From the NCBI RefSeq assembly GCF_040958095.1, contig NC_091214.1, positions 6,477,642-6,541,641 on the forward strand: a stretch of DNA of 64,000 nucleotides, in the 5' to 3' direction. The notes beneath the pieces are model-generated. The model did no database searches. It had not been told where the DNA came from and saw nothing but the letters and a program-made list of their open reading frames with translations. Each line of letters begins with the position of its first letter. Position 1 is the first letter of the stretch. Below are positions 1 to 11,491 of the stretch, piece after piece. The DNA comes from Procambarus clarkii (taxonomy: Eukaryota; Arthropoda; Malacostraca; Decapoda; Cambaridae). A program made the translations under genes and the position numbers.

Positions 1-110
1 TTTATTATTATTCCATTCCAGGAGCGATTCAGAGGCAGGTAGGGGAGGAACATGACAAAGCACAGCGTGACAATAACCCCTTAGGTGGAGGGGAGGGGGG
101 AGAGGAAGCG

Positions 111-2078
111 ATGAGTGATGATGATGATGGTGATGATGGTGATAGGGGTGACATCTCTCAGCCGGGCCCTAGTGGTCTTAGATCCCCTGTCATCAATAGA
201 CTTAATGCCCTAAATAGTGATGAAAATTCCCCAGATGAGGAGGATGCTATAGACACTCCCCACTTAATTAATAGGGTGGGGGCTCTGGGGAATCTCTTTA
301 CTAGGCTGGAATATTCCATCCCCTCAGCCTTCGCCACAGACCCTATAGGACTCCTAAGCAACTTTAGGGACTATTACATATCTGAAATAGAGAATTACAT
401 GAATTCTCTTGGGGGACATGGCAATTTTACTTCATCATTAAAAATCCTCCTCGAAGTAAAGGTAACACTTTTGAAACAACGACTCACGGAAGATGATGAC
501 TTTAGAGAACACTTCATAACAACACCCGCTAGACTGGTAACTCTTGAGGATGTGGGTAATCTTATTGATAGCTGGGTGGCTTATATGATTACACGACTGG
601 AAGATCTCCTTTCAGAAACAGAGGGGAGTGGTTTCATATTATATAATGTCGATTTCCTCAAAATCGTCATCTGTAATGCAAGTGTAAGGTCAGTTTTGGG
701 GGATTATGTCCCTTATCCACCATTTCTAAGGGGACGGCATGAGGTCTTCAACCCAAACCCGGCTGGTAACAATAAAACATGTATTATTCAGTGCATTGCT
801 GCTTTTCTGGCGTCACAACAAGGGTGGAAGTGGAGACGTATAGGGAGACTTGTAGAGTCTCACTCTAGGATTAGGAAAATGGTCAAATACGACAATTTAT
901 CCTTCCCTCTGTCTTGGGAGGATATCTCTAAATTGGAGAATAGAAATAAACTATCCATTTTTTTGTATTCAATACACAAACATACAGATGGCGTCTATCA
1001 CGTCTCTCTTTGTCGTCGTGGTAGCAGACAGTACTCGGTCATAGTTCCTTTATTGTTATTGGGGGAATCTCATGTGGCATTGATTAAAGAGTTCGATAAG
1101 TTCCTACGGAACTTTACTCGCAGCCACAAACGAAAGACAGTCTTCTGTAGAAACTGTCTCTCAGAATATCAAAATTCGTCTGAGCTAACAAATCACTCAT
1201 CTTCCTGCGACATCACTCAGAAAATTATTTACCCTCAGCCTGGGGACACACTCCATTTTAAAAATACTGGGAAAGGTTACGCCCCTTCCCATGTGGGCTA
1301 TTTTGATTTCGAGTGTGTCCTAAGCACTGAGGACTGTCTAGGTTCTGTTACAGCCATACATAGACCTATAGCATACAGCTATATAATTGTTGATAGGAAC
1401 CACACTGTCGTTGATAAATTTACTTATTTTGGGGGGGACAGTGTTACTCATTTCATGCAGCGAGTTGCTACCAAATGGGAAATTATCAGATCTACCCTCC
1501 ACCATTATGAAATAGACATGTCTCTTGAGGATATGATCCATTTTAGGAGACAGACTCACTGCCAGTTTTGTGAGCGGGTATTTACCCCCTCCAATTTCAA
1601 GGTTCAACATCATGATCACCTTAGGGAAAAGCTCAATTATATTGGAGCTCTATGTAATTACTGCAACCTCCGCCACAAGAATGCTCTGGAGAGTTTAGTT
1701 CTAATTGCCCATAATATGTCTTATGACATGGGCTTAATTTTGAGGGAGTTTACCATGGATTCAAATATTAAGAGCAATATCCTCATGAGACAGGGGACGA
1801 AATATCTTAAGGTGGAAATAGGGAAGCTTAAATTTCTTGATTCACTGGCTTTTATTACAGGTAGTCTTTCATCCCTAGCAAAGACCCACATTGATTCAGC
1901 CAGCCCCTTAACATTCACTCACTCAATGATAGAGGGTTTGCCCAAAAAGAGTCACCACCTACTCTTAAAGGGTAAGCAGTTTTTCCCTTATGAATATACC
2001 ACAAAAATCAGCTGCTTTAATGACACAACACTCCCTCCTATTGAAATGTTCTACAGCTCCCTAACAAATCAGGTATAA
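111..2078 (+). pseudogene. Polinton/adintovirus-type DNA polymerase B, N-terminal exonuclease half (frame broken)
   Basis: Family-B, probably protein-primed, DNA polymerase of a Polinton/Maverick-like element or an endogenised adintovirus-like element; it would copy the element's own linear DNA. Residue positions count from the ATG at 111. An acidic, low-complexity start is followed by a Cys/His cluster (C346, C349, H362, C366), Exo I YFDFE (D399, E401), an endonuclease-VII-like HNH insert (C484-x2-C487, HHDH at 500-503, C515-x2-C518) and Exo II (N535, D539). The HNH insert between Exo I and Exo II is a known trait of this polymerase group. The frame is open upstream to base 3, so the true start may lie outside the window. 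The ORF stops at 2078, just before the expected Exo III, which continues in the -1 frame. No capsid, integrase, ATPase or protease gene of a complete Polinton is visible here, so this is a remnant or the edge of one. Confidence 0.85.
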
Positions 2079-2080
2079 CT

Positions 2081-4063
2081 TTGGACGAATATAGACATTC
2101 TAAATTAGTATGGGAGGCTACAGGGTGTAGGACATTAAAAGACTACCTCCTCATTTATTTGAGGTGTGATGTAGGATTACTGGCTGACATTTTTACACAC
2201 CACAGGGCAATTCTAAATTATATATATTCTTTAGAATTGACACACTATTGCAGCCTCCCAGGGTACTCCTACGACTGCTTCCTGAAAAGTAGTAGAATAT
2301 CGTTGGAGTTAAGTGCAGATGTGACGTTGCACAATCTCTTATCACAAAACATACGAGGGGGTTTTACAACTGCAGTTAGGAGTTATGTCAGAGCTAACAA
2401 CCGCTATGTCAACCCATCTTTTAACCCCCAGGAGGATAGGTCTTCATTCTTACTTTATCTCGACTTCAACAGCCTCTATGGGAGTTGTATGACTAGGAAA
2501 TTGCCCCATGGGGGACTAAGGAGACTATCATCTGATGAGATGAACTCCTTCATTAGCGGGGGGAAGATAATGACAGAACAGCCTTTCTCTTCTAACAAAG
2601 GGTACTGGCTCTTAATTGACACCAAACTTTTAAGACCCGAAATAGCTAGACTAACAGACGATCTGCCCCTTTGTTTACACCATAGGGGAATAAGTATGGA
2701 GGATATCTCACCATTTAGTAGGGGACTTCTGGAAACAAATGACATCACACACCTCCCCCCAAAAAACATCAAACTGGTTGGAGATCATCTCCCCAAAAAA
2801 CATTATTTCATATCTCTTCACCTTTTACAACTATTTATTGAGACAGGACTTGAAGTGGAAACAATACATGCAATTTACGAGTTCCACCAGTCAGATTTTA
2901 TGGCAGAATTTGTTAACACCAACGTTAACAATAGAAATGCCTCCAGCAGTAATGATAGGAAAACACTCTTCAAATTACTGACGAACAGTGTTTTTGGTAA
3001 AACGCTACTGAATCCAGCTCGTTATGCCATTGACACCAAACTAGTGACTTCAGCTAGGGTCTTTTTACGAGAGGTGAAGAATCCCCGCTTTAAACGAATG
3101 GTGCATTTAGGCGACAATAAATTATTGTCTGTCAGTTCCAGACCATTCATTAAAATTACTCATCCTAATTACATTGGGTTCCAGATTCTTGAGCTAGCAA
3201 AATACAGCTTGTACCATTTTTGGTACAGGGTACTTAAGAACCACTATTCAGATAGGGTACAACTGGTGTATAGTGATACAGACAGTTTCATTTTCACCTT
3301 ACTAGCTGAAGATGTCTTTAATGAGATGGGGAAAGAACCCCTTAGTTTGTGGATGGATACGAGTAATTTTCCTGAAACTCACCCCTTGTATGATCCTTCT
3401 AAAAAGGGTGTTTTAGGGCTGTTAAAGTCAGAGGTATCAGATAAACACATCCTTGAAGTTGTGGCACTCAAGCCCAAAATGTATAGTGTGCTTTTGCTTG
3501 ACAATAAAAATTCCATCACCGCTAGGGGTATTCCCCGAGCTGTGCAAAGATCTTTAACACATAACCACTTTAAAGAGACCCTTCACAGTAATGGTGTAGT
3601 AAATACTTTTAATTACTCACAAATAAGAAACATAGGGGGGCAGATGGCAACCACATTCAATACTAAGAGGGGTTTAAGTGCATTTGATGATAAGCGCTTT
3701 TACCTAAATAAATACACTAGCCTAGCGTATGGTCACCCAGACATACCATCCGACCCCCACCCCAACACCTCAGCCCAAGGAATGTCCACCGAGAGTGAAG
3801 GTGGTGACGTCATTGAACCACAAGGAGAGGAAGGACAACGCCCCACCAGCGAGAGTGAACCCTATGACGTCAGCAGTCAGTCACCTGAGGGAGGCGCACT
3901 ACATCCCATTCACTCTCTGGGAGATGATGAGTCATCATCTTCGTCCCAGGAGGAGGAGAAGGAGGGGGAGGAAGACCCCACAACGGACTTGTGGGCGAGA
4001 AGGAGAGGTCTTGTTAATAAATATTATGTGGGGGGAGATGACCTACAATACGACTATGTTTAA
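2081..4063 (+). pseudogene. Polinton/adintovirus-type DNA polymerase B, polymerase half (continues the previous ORF in another frame)
   Basis: C-terminal half of the same family-B polymerase. The frame is open from 2045, overlapping the first ORF by 34 nt; position 2081 is a TTG, not a real start. Visible motifs, counted from 2081: Exo III Y26-x3-D30; polymerase motif A YLDFNSLYG (D128); motif B KLLTNSVFG (298-306); motif C YSDTDS (397-402) with the catalytic aspartates. The last 120 residues are a Ser/Glu/Asp-rich tail. All catalytic motifs are present, so only the frame change near 2065 breaks it. The overlap holds no classic X-XXY-YYZ slippery heptamer, so a one-base indel (mutation or assembly error) is likelier than programmed frameshifting. 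Confidence 0.85.
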
Positions 4064-4320
4064 CCCTATGTACTTTGATAATATAATCTATAAATCATCA
4101 GGATTATTTCTTTTTCTCCTTCTTTAAGTATAGAGGCTTAAAATATATCCAACTTAAAAACAACTAAGGGAGGCGGGTCCCTCTTACGGTACACTCAAGG
4201 TCATCAAGTATGAGGAGGGCTGGTGAGGGGGGACCGCCCCTACTGCGAGGATCCTGTTTTTACACCTGTCCCATAGAGGGAGGTGGGGGGGGGGGTAACT
4301 GCCGCTCACCTGAGTGTTTA
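4064..4320. other. Non-coding sequence after the polymerase
   Basis: No ORF or recognisable repeat. It contains a GC-rich stretch with a run of G around 4287-4298. I see no terminal inverted repeat marking a Polinton end. Confidence 0.4.
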
Positions 4321-4680
4321 TTATACAAATATACTGTCATACTTTTCTGTATAAATGAACATGAGCATGAACATAGCGACACATAATAGATACCTATCTT
4401 CACTATTTTTACGATTGTTGCTGCCCCACACCTTGGGCGACCTAATATGGGGTGGCTCTAAGTGGCACCCCGCCTCTGATTTTCTTATCTGATTACCCTT
4501 CATAGGTAGCTACTTTACTGTAAATGAACATGATCATAGTGGCGCATAATAGATACCTATCTTCACTGTTTTTTCGACTGCTACCACTCACACCTTGGGT
4601 GACCTAATATGGAGTGGCACTATGTGGCTCCCCGCTTCTGATTTCTTATCTGATCTCCTTACATAGGTGGCACACAGAGG
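4321..4680. repeat. Two-copy tandem duplication (about 175 bp unit)
   Basis: The sequence from about 4345-4510 is repeated with moderate divergence at about 4515-4680. Both copies carry 'cataatagatacctatcttc', 'caccttggg', 'gacctaatatgg' and 'cttatctgat' in the same order. Function unknown. Confidence 0.7.
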
Positions 4681-4693
4681 CGCATTCTAATCT

Positions 4694-4927
4694 ACTATTG
4701 ATTGTTTGAAGCGGAGGTTAAACATATATTTGAATGAGATTGGGTAGATATAAATAGTAGCTACCTCTTGGGTGGATATAAATATCAGCTACCTAGTTCT
4801 TAGGTGGATATAAATAGTAGCTACCTCTTGGGTGGATATAAATAGTTGCTACCTTTTGGGTGGATATATATAGCAGCTACCTCGTATGGGCCAATAGGCC
4901 TTCTGCAATTACCTTCATCCTTATGTT
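4694..4927 (+). repeat. CR1-like LINE (family A) 3' tail with an expanded 28-bp minisatellite
   Basis: This matches the end of the CR1-like LINE copies at 10724-10964 and 39382-39619. A unit of about 28 bp, built around 'gggtggatataaatag' plus 'tagctacct', is repeated about five times. The segment ends in the family's usual terminus 'gggccaataggccttctgca', then 'ttatgttc'. It directly precedes the first zinc-finger cassette, as the same tail precedes the third. It is therefore probably the last part of an otherwise missing cassette. Confidence 0.8.
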
Positions 4928-5263
4928 CTCATCAGCTTACCTCTCTTTTTTTTACTTTCTCATCTCTCCTTCACCCATCCCACCCGTGTCCCCTCCCCCC
5001 TTTTTTTCTTGTTCTTACCTTTCACCTCTTGTTACCTGCTCTTCACCTCACTCTTGTATTACATATGCCCGTGCCTCTTATGTCCTCTTCACTAGCGACT
5101 TCATAACGGTCCAGGACGGGCAGAAACTTCGTCGTCTCATCTTATGGTGTGTAGTTTGGTCAAGATTTCTTCAGCCACGTTATTGTGAATCATCATCTGC
5201 ACGAGATATTGAACAATTCCTGAACTTACGGGAACATAATCGCTTTCATATTAACTTGAAGAT

Positions 5264-5875
5264 ATGGAAACCAATGTAATGATTCGTACTGTTGATAAGC
5301 CTCACGAATGTCTCGAGTGCTCAAGAAAATTCAGGTACCTTAGCAATTTGAAACAACACTTGTTAGTACATTCTGATGATAGGCCTTACGAGTGTTCTGA
5401 GTGTGCAAAAAAATTTAAGGGCCCTGGAACTTTGAGAAAACACCTTTTAGTACATACTGATGATAGGCCTTACGAGTGTTCTGAGTGTGCAAAAAAGTTC
5501 AAGTCACCTGCAAGTTTGAAACAACACTTGTTAGTACATTCAGATGATAAACCTCACGAGTGTCCTGAGTGTGCGAAAAAGTTCAAACACCGTCACAATA
5601 TGAAAAAACACATGTTACTACATTTGAAGGATGAACTTCATAAGTGTAAAGATTGTAGCAAAAGTTACAGTCTTCGTGAAAATAAGAAACGTGTAAGAGT
5701 GCATACAGGTGATACATCTCATAGGTGTGAAGAGTGTGAGAAAAGATTTAGTCAATTTTCAAATATGAAGAGGTGTTGGTGCACTTTAATGATAAAGCTA
5801 ATCAAGGCCAAAGCGAGCAACAAGAAGCAGAAAGTGAAAAAGGCATCAATTCCACGACATGTTAGTGAAGTTTGA
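5264..5875 (+). CDS. C2H2 zinc-finger protein, 203 aa, copy A
   Basis: Likely a nucleic-acid-binding protein or a remnant of one. Four canonical C-x2-C-x12-H-x3-H fingers occupy roughly residues 14-118, with linkers of the type VHSDDRPYEC instead of TGEKPYEC. A fifth finger is degenerate: it lacks the first histidine and is one residue short. A sixth (CEECEKRF...) loses its histidines because the frame changes near 5770, giving a basic Lys-rich tail. An in-frame stop at 5252-5254 lies just upstream, so ATG 5264 is the natural start; a second in-frame ATG lies five codons on. No BTB, KRAB or ZAD domain is present. The upstream 250 bp is strongly pyrimidine-rich. Expression is not shown by the sequence. 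It could be an exon of a larger zinc-finger gene carried by the repeat. Confidence 0.65.
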   Translation: METNVMIRTVDKPHECLECSRKFRYLSNLKQHLLVHSDDRPYECSECAKKFKGPGTLRKHLLVHTDDRPYECSECAKKFKSPASLKQHLLVHSDDKPHECPECAKKFKHRHNMKKHMLLHLKDELHKCKDCSKSYSLRENKKRVRVHTGDTSHRCEECEKRFSQFSNMKRCWCTLMIKLIKAKASNKKQKVKKASIPRHVSEV

Positions 5876-6296
5876 TGATGAAGTGTTTCCTCGAAACAAT
5901 AAGAAGCGGAAAGTGTAAAATAGTGGATGCTCAGTGAATGATTTGGGATCATCTTATGTGTAAAAAAAATATTACCTAAAATAAAAGTTTCAGATCAATA
6001 AGTATTTTTATTTCTGCATTTTTATTTTTTATTACTGTTTCTTTTCACTGCAACTTTGAATTGGGTGTACCTTAATTTATATACTATATCCAGTAAGTCT
6101 TCAAGACTTACTGTAGTAAGTAAGACTCCAGTAAGTCTAAAAAACTTATTTTAAAATTATATAAAAAAAAAATTACTGGATAAAAAGACTCCAGTAATAT
6201 AAAGAACTGCTACATGTAAGCAGGTAATATAACGAATGAAGAAAAGGCGATGAGGTAGCTTAGTGACAGGGTGTATGGGGGAATGGCAATTCTTTT

Positions 6297-6369
6297 AACC
6301 ATGTAGCTTAGTCGATTAAGGCAGCGTCTGGGATTCTCTCGGACGTAGGTTCGAATCCCCGTCACGGCC
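6297..6369 (+). other. tRNA-like sequence, copy A (probably SINE head or pseudo-tRNA)
   Basis: Box A-like 'tagcttagtcgattaagg' and box B-like 'ggttcgaatccc' are spaced as in a tRNA, followed by 'cacggccc'. The acceptor stem pairs poorly (several A-C mismatches) and the anticodon arm (cgtct/ggacg) closes an 11-nt loop. It is therefore more likely a tRNA-derived repeat than a working tRNA. A perfect 11-bp hairpin lies upstream at 6091-6113. Confidence 0.5.
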
Positions 6370-6470
6370 CTTGTTCATTTGATGCATCACGCTATTGTGA
6401 TTTCTGTGTTCGAATTTTTGAAATCTAACATATTTATTTATTTATATATACACAACAAGGTACATTGGGC

Positions 6471-7926
6471 TTAGGAGAGTACATAGCATTGATGATTCTT
6501 GTAAAGCCTTGTACGCATTGAGTTTCGGGCAGGTCCTAAATCTAGCAGCTTAACTTGATACCTGGTTGATGGGGTTCTGGAGGTTCTTCTACTCCCCAAG
6601 CCCAGCCGGGGCCAGACTTGACTTGTGAGCGGCCCGCAGGCCCACAGCCCGGTTGGTCCAGCACTCCTTGAAGGAAACAATCTAGTTTCCTCTTGAAGAG
6701 GTAGGACGTTGAACAACCGTGGACCTCTGATGTTCATACAGTGTTCTCTGATTGTGCCCATGGCACCTCTGCTCTTCACTGGTTCTCTTCTGCATTTTCT
6801 TCCATGTCGTTCATTCCAGTACGTTGCTATTTTACTGTGCAGATTTGGGACCTGTCCCTCCACTATTTTCCATGTGTATATTATTTGGTATCTCTCTCGT
6901 CTCCTTTCTAGTGAGTAAATTTGGAGAGCGTTGAGACGATAATTTAGGTGCTTAATCTCGTCTATGCGTGCCGTATATGTTCTCTGTATTCCCTCAATTT
7001 CAGCAATTTCTCCTGCTCTGAAGGGGGAAGTGAGTACTGAGCAGTGCTCAAGACGGGACAACACAAGTGTGAAGTACAACCATTTGTACTTCAAATTTGA
7101 GTACAACCATTGTGATGGGATCTCTGGTCTTGAAGGTTCTCGTAATCCATCCTATCATTTTTCTGGCTGACGCAATACTTGCTTGGTTATGCTCCCTAAA
7201 CGTTAGGTCGTCGGACATCATTATTCCCAAATCCTTGACATGCTGTTTTCCTACTATGAGCAGATTCGATTGTGTTTTGCACCCTGTATTATGTTTAGGA
7301 TCCTCATTTTTGCCGTATCTGAGTACCTGGAATTTATCACCGTTAAACATCATGTTATTTTCTGCTGCCCAATCGAAAACTTTGTTAATATCTGTTTGTA
7401 GTTTATCAATGTCTTCGGCAGAGGTAATTTTCATGCTGATTTTTGTATCATCTGCAAAGGATGACACGAAGCTGTGACTTGTGTTTTGTCTATATCTGAT
7501 ATGAGAATAAGGAACAACAGTGGTGCAAGGACTGTACCTTGAGGTACAGAGCTTTTAACTGCGCTCGACTCGATTTTACTTGATTGACTGTTACTCTTTG
7601 TGTTCTGTTCGACAGGAAATTGAGTATTCAGCGTCCTACTTTACCAATTATACCCATTGACCCCATTTTGTGTGCAATCACTCCATGGTCACATTTGTCG
7701 AATGCCTTTGCAAAATTGGTGTATACGACATCCGCGTCATGTTTTTCCTCAGTGATTTTGATATAGTGGCCAAGTAGCTGTGAGAGGCATGATCTTCCAG
7801 CTCTAAATCCATGTTGGCTTATATTGTGGAGGTCATTGGTTTCCATGAATCTAGTGACTTGACTCCTGATCACTCTTTCAAATACTTTTATTATGAGAGA
7901 CGTTAGTGCAACTGGTCTAAATTGCA
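6471..7926 (-). pseudogene. LINE family B, 3' half of ORF2 (reverse transcriptase), copy A
   Basis: Minus-strand non-LTR retrotransposon of the Jockey/CR1 super-group. In element order: an RT segment with QHGFRAGRSCLSQLL and TNFAKAFDKCDHGVIAHK (7628-7927), the SSFADDTKI catalytic box (near 7460), then the C-terminal 'thumb' with RLEHCSVLTSPFRAGEIAE and GPRLFNVLP (6471-7106). Frame shifts and stops separate the parts, so it is dead. The 3' tail includes 'gtttcgggcaggtcc', also found in LINE C and the SINE. Compared with copy B the 5' side is cut at 7926. Confidence 0.85.
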
Positions 7927-8284
7927 TTCCAGTGAATGCAATTTAAGCTTTGTTAATCTTTCTTCATATGAAAGATTTCTAATTTGAGGAATTAACTTAG
8001 TCATCCTACGCTGGAAACGTTCAAGTCAATTTATATCCATTCTATAGTACGGCGACCAAAACTGAACTGCATAATCTAAATGGGGCCTAACCAGAGCAAG
8101 ATATAGCTGAAGAACCACACCAGGTGTCTTGTTATTAACGCTTCGATTAATAAATCCTAGTGTCCTATTTGCCTTATTACGAATATTCATGCTTTGATCC
8201 TTTTGTTTTAAATTCTTACTAATCATAACTCCCAGATCCCTTTCGCAATCTCAGCACCATCTAGCTCGTACCTTGTAACTCTCG
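7927..8284 (-). pseudogene. CR1-like LINE (family A) C-terminal fragment, reverse orientation
   Basis: The minus strand encodes the conserved end of the CR1-type ORF2, including GVVLQLYLALVRPHLDYAVQ and a FWSPYYRMDIN segment. It faces the plus-strand CR1 copy that starts near 8400. The same fragment is present in unit B at 29545-29905. Confidence 0.8.
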
Positions 8285-8310
8285 TATTCTTGTAACGTGT
8301 TCTCTTACAG

Positions 8311-8392
8311 GAGCGAATAGAAGAAGGTGTTGCTACTGATACTGACATGGTGCTAGGCAGTGATGATGAGGAAGAACCTGAGGAAGAGCAAG
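8311..8392 (+). other. Exon-like island between opposed LINE pieces, copy A
   Basis: An 82-nt stretch preceded by a splice-acceptor-like 'tgttctcttacag' and followed by 'gt'. It is open in one frame and would encode ERIEEGVATDTDMVLGSDDE followed by an acidic run. It resembles neither flanking LINE. The copy in unit B (29930-30011) is the same length and keeps the frame. It could be a captured exon or chance; no other exon is recognisable nearby. Confidence 0.3.
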
Positions 8393-8661
8393 GTGCACCT
8401 TGCGCAAGGTGTAAAAAGAGATAAGTAGAGCAAGAAGAAACTATGAAGTTCGTATAGCAGGCCAAGCAAAGGCAAATCCTAAAGGTTTTTTGTCAGTTAT
8501 ATTGAAAAAAGGATATGGAAAGGATAGGTGCACCTTGCGCAAGGTGTAAAAAGAGATAAGTAGAGCAAGAAGAAACTATGAAGTTCGTATAGCAGGCCAA
8601 GCAAAGGCAAATCCTAAAGGTTTTTTGTCAGTTATATCGAAAAAAGGATATGGAAAGGATA
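8392..8661 (+). repeat. 135-bp tandem duplication inside the CR1 LINE
   Basis: Bases 8392-8526 are repeated at 8527-8661 with about one difference. Unit B carries a single copy (30011 onward). The duplication therefore arose after the cassette was copied, or B lost one unit. Confidence 0.85.
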
Positions 8662-10964
8662 GGTCTATTAAAAACCGAGATAGGTCCGATAACGGATAAT
8701 GACGAAGAGATGAGTATTATTTTTAATATATATTTAATCTCTGTATTTATTAAAAAGAACTTAACTCTATGCCTTTAGCCGAACAAGTCTATGTGGGTGG
8801 GGACGAGGACTAGTTGATTAGTTTAACAGTTACCAGGGATGATATTATTAAACAAATAGAAAAACACAAACCAAGCAAATCCCCTGGACCGGATAAAGTG
8901 TTTACCAGGGTGCTAAAAGAATGCAAAGAGGAGCTTCGCGATTCATTGTCTACTATATTTAATAAATCATTAGAGTCAGGCAGATTGCTAGAGTCGTAGA
9001 AGATTGCTAATGTAGTGCCAATTTTTAAGAATGGAGATAGATCACTTGCGTCAAACTATCGGCCAATTAGCCTAACGTCTATTGTGGGAAAGTTACTTGA
9101 ATCGATATTTGCAACCATTCGTTTTTAACTTGAAAAAACAAATTAATAAACGAGTCACAATATGGTTTAACAAATGGCCGTTCATGTGTAACAAAATTGT
9201 TATCTTTTTATTCTAGCATAGTTGAGGCAGTTGATAGTGGTAAGGTTTGCGATGTTGTGTACCTTGACTTTAGTAAAGTTTTTGATACAATGCCACATGA
9301 AATACTGATTAAAAAGATAGAGGCTCATGGTATTGGGGGTGCTATATTAAGAGGGAATAGTGTATGGCTATACCAAAGGAAACAGAGTCAGTGTGCATGG
9401 TGTTAAGTCAGAGTGGGATAATGTTGTAAGTGGAACGCCTCAAGGCTCTGTATTGGGACCTCTGTTGTTTATAATATTTATATAAATGATTTAGATTCAG
9501 GTTTAAGTTGCAACATTTGCAAATTTGCCGATGATACAAAATTCGGTAGGGAAATTAACACGGAAGACGACTCACTATCACTTCAAGCTGATCTAAATAG
9601 GGTTTTGAAATGGTCAAAAGATTGGCAGATGCAGTTTAATGCTGATAAATGTAAAGTTTTGAGTCTAGGTAATGATGATAGAGTTACAAGATACGAGCAA
9701 GATGGTGCTGAAATTGCGAAGTCGGATTGCGAAAGGGATCTGGGAGTTATGATCAGTAAGAATTTAAAACCAAAGGATCAATGCACGAATGTTCCAAACA
9801 AATAAATGCATGAATGTTCGTAATAAGGCAAATAGGATACTGGAATTTATTTATCGAAGCGTTAGTAACAAGACACCTGGTGTGGTTCTTCAGCTATATC
9901 TTGCTCTGGTTAGGCCCCGTTTTGATTATGTAGTTCAGTTTTGGTCGCCGTACTCTAGAATGGATATAAATTCACTTGAACGTGGCCATGCAGCGTACGC
10001 TGACAAAATTAATTCCCCAAATTAGAAATCTTTCATGTGAAGAAAGATAAACAAAGCTTAAATTGCATTCACTGGAAAGGCGAAGAGTTAGGGGTGACAT
10101 GATAGAGGTTTTCAAGTGAATGAATGGACATAACAAAGGGGATAATAATAAGGTACACGAAACAATGCGTGTAAATTGGATAAGCTTAGATTTAGAAAAG
10201 ACTTGGGTAAATTCTGGTTCGGTAATAGGGTTGTTAATTTGTGGAACCAACTACTGGGAAACGTAGTGGAGGTGGGGTCCCTCGATTGTTTCAAGCGCTG
10301 GTTAGACATGTATATGAGTGGGATTGGGTGGATATAAATAGGAGCTGCCCAGTATGGGCCAATAGGCCTTCTGCAGTTACCTTTGTTCCTATGTTCTTAT
10401 CCTGCAAAAAAAAGATGTTGTTGTTTTAGATTTAGCTACTCAGAACGAAGTGTCCATGTAGTACGGGCTATGGTGAGCCCGAAAAAATAGAGATCGACAT
10501 AGCTTATATTACATTCTTTAGAAAGGTGAAGAATTAAGGGTGACAGGATAGAGGTGTACAATTGGATGAATGTCCATAACAAAAGGGATAGTAATAGGGT
10601 AATGAAAGTATCAACACAAGACAGAACAGAACACAATGGTATAAATTTGATAAGTTTCGATTTATGAAAGACCAGAGTAAATACTTGTTCGGTAACAGGG
10701 TTCGCGTAACATAATAGAAGTAGTATTAATTGATTGTTTGAAGCGGAGGTTAAACATATATTTGAATGAGATTGGGTAGATATAAATAGTAGCTACCTCT
10801 TGGGTGGATATAAATATCAGCTACCTAGTTCTTAGGTGGATATAAATAGTAGCTACCTCTTGGGTGGATATAAATAGTTGCTACCTTTTGGGTGGATATA
10901 TATAGCAGCTACCTCGTATGGGCCAATAGGCCTTCTGCAATTACCTTCATCCTTATGTTCTCAT
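8400..10964 (+). pseudogene. CR1-like LINE (family A), ORF2 linker, RT and 3' tail, copy A
   Basis: Degenerate non-LTR retrotransposon. In order: a linker (RARRNYEVRIAGQAK, frame-shifted), RT finger (SKSPGPDKVFTRVLKECKEE at about 8870), RT palm (VYLDFSKVFDTMPHE near 9260, with the AFDT aspartate kept), an [15 protein letters not shown] box at about 9432, KFADDTKF near 9520, then the C-terminal region LQLYLALVRPRFDY (9890) and a 3' tail with the expanded 28-bp minisatellite (10770-10920). Many stops and frame shifts break it. It lacks the endonuclease domain. Confidence 0.85.
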
Positions 10965-10966
10965 TT

Positions 10967-10998
<32 letters not shown>

Positions 10999-11491
10999 TG
11001 CATATACAAGAATGTACATAAGGAATGTGAGGATACAATTATGGTAATTACAGTCTTGTAAAGCCACTAGCACGCGCAGCGTTTCGGGCAGGTCCTTAAT
11101 CTAAGAAAATTTTAAGGAGGTAAATACTTGCAAAATTTATAGACAAAAAAATGATAACAGATTACATGGAATGAAAAAAAAAAAAAAATGAGAGAAAATT
11201 ATAGGTACAGTATATTAAAGCACATAGGTAGCTATGATTGATTGCAATGACAGCTTAAAATGGTAGTTGACAACAAATTGGTAGGCACAATACAGCAGAA
11301 ACAATATAAGATTGATTGCAATGACAGCTTGAATGGTAGTTGACAAAAATTGGTAGTCACAATACAGCATATGGCTAGCACATAAAAGAAGACAGCAATG
11401 AACACAATGATAAGGTTGTTTGATATTACATAAAAATTAGGAGATTGGGTACCACTAGGTACAGAGCAAATTTAAAGCTCAGTGTAGGAAA

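Larger units (their letters stand above)
4928..10964. repeat. Tandem cassette unit A (zinc finger + tRNA-like + LINE B + CR1 LINE)
   Basis: First of three units. It matches unit B (24479-39619) almost base for base once a 7.2-kb LTR element and a 2.07-kb segment (27471-29544) in unit B are left out. The unit A junction at 7914-7927 joins the two flanks through about 7 filler bases, which looks like a deletion in A. It starts at 'ctcatcagcttacctc', as the other two units do. Confidence 0.85.

Noticed and set aside
4860-5279. 139-residue ORF upstream of the zinc-finger ORF
   Set aside because: It crosses the LINE tail and cassette boundary and a pyrimidine-rich tract, and shows no domain.
6297-6369. 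Functional tRNA gene
   Set aside because: Box A and B are present, but the acceptor stem has several mismatches and the anticodon loop is 11 nt. It is better called a tRNA-derived repeat.
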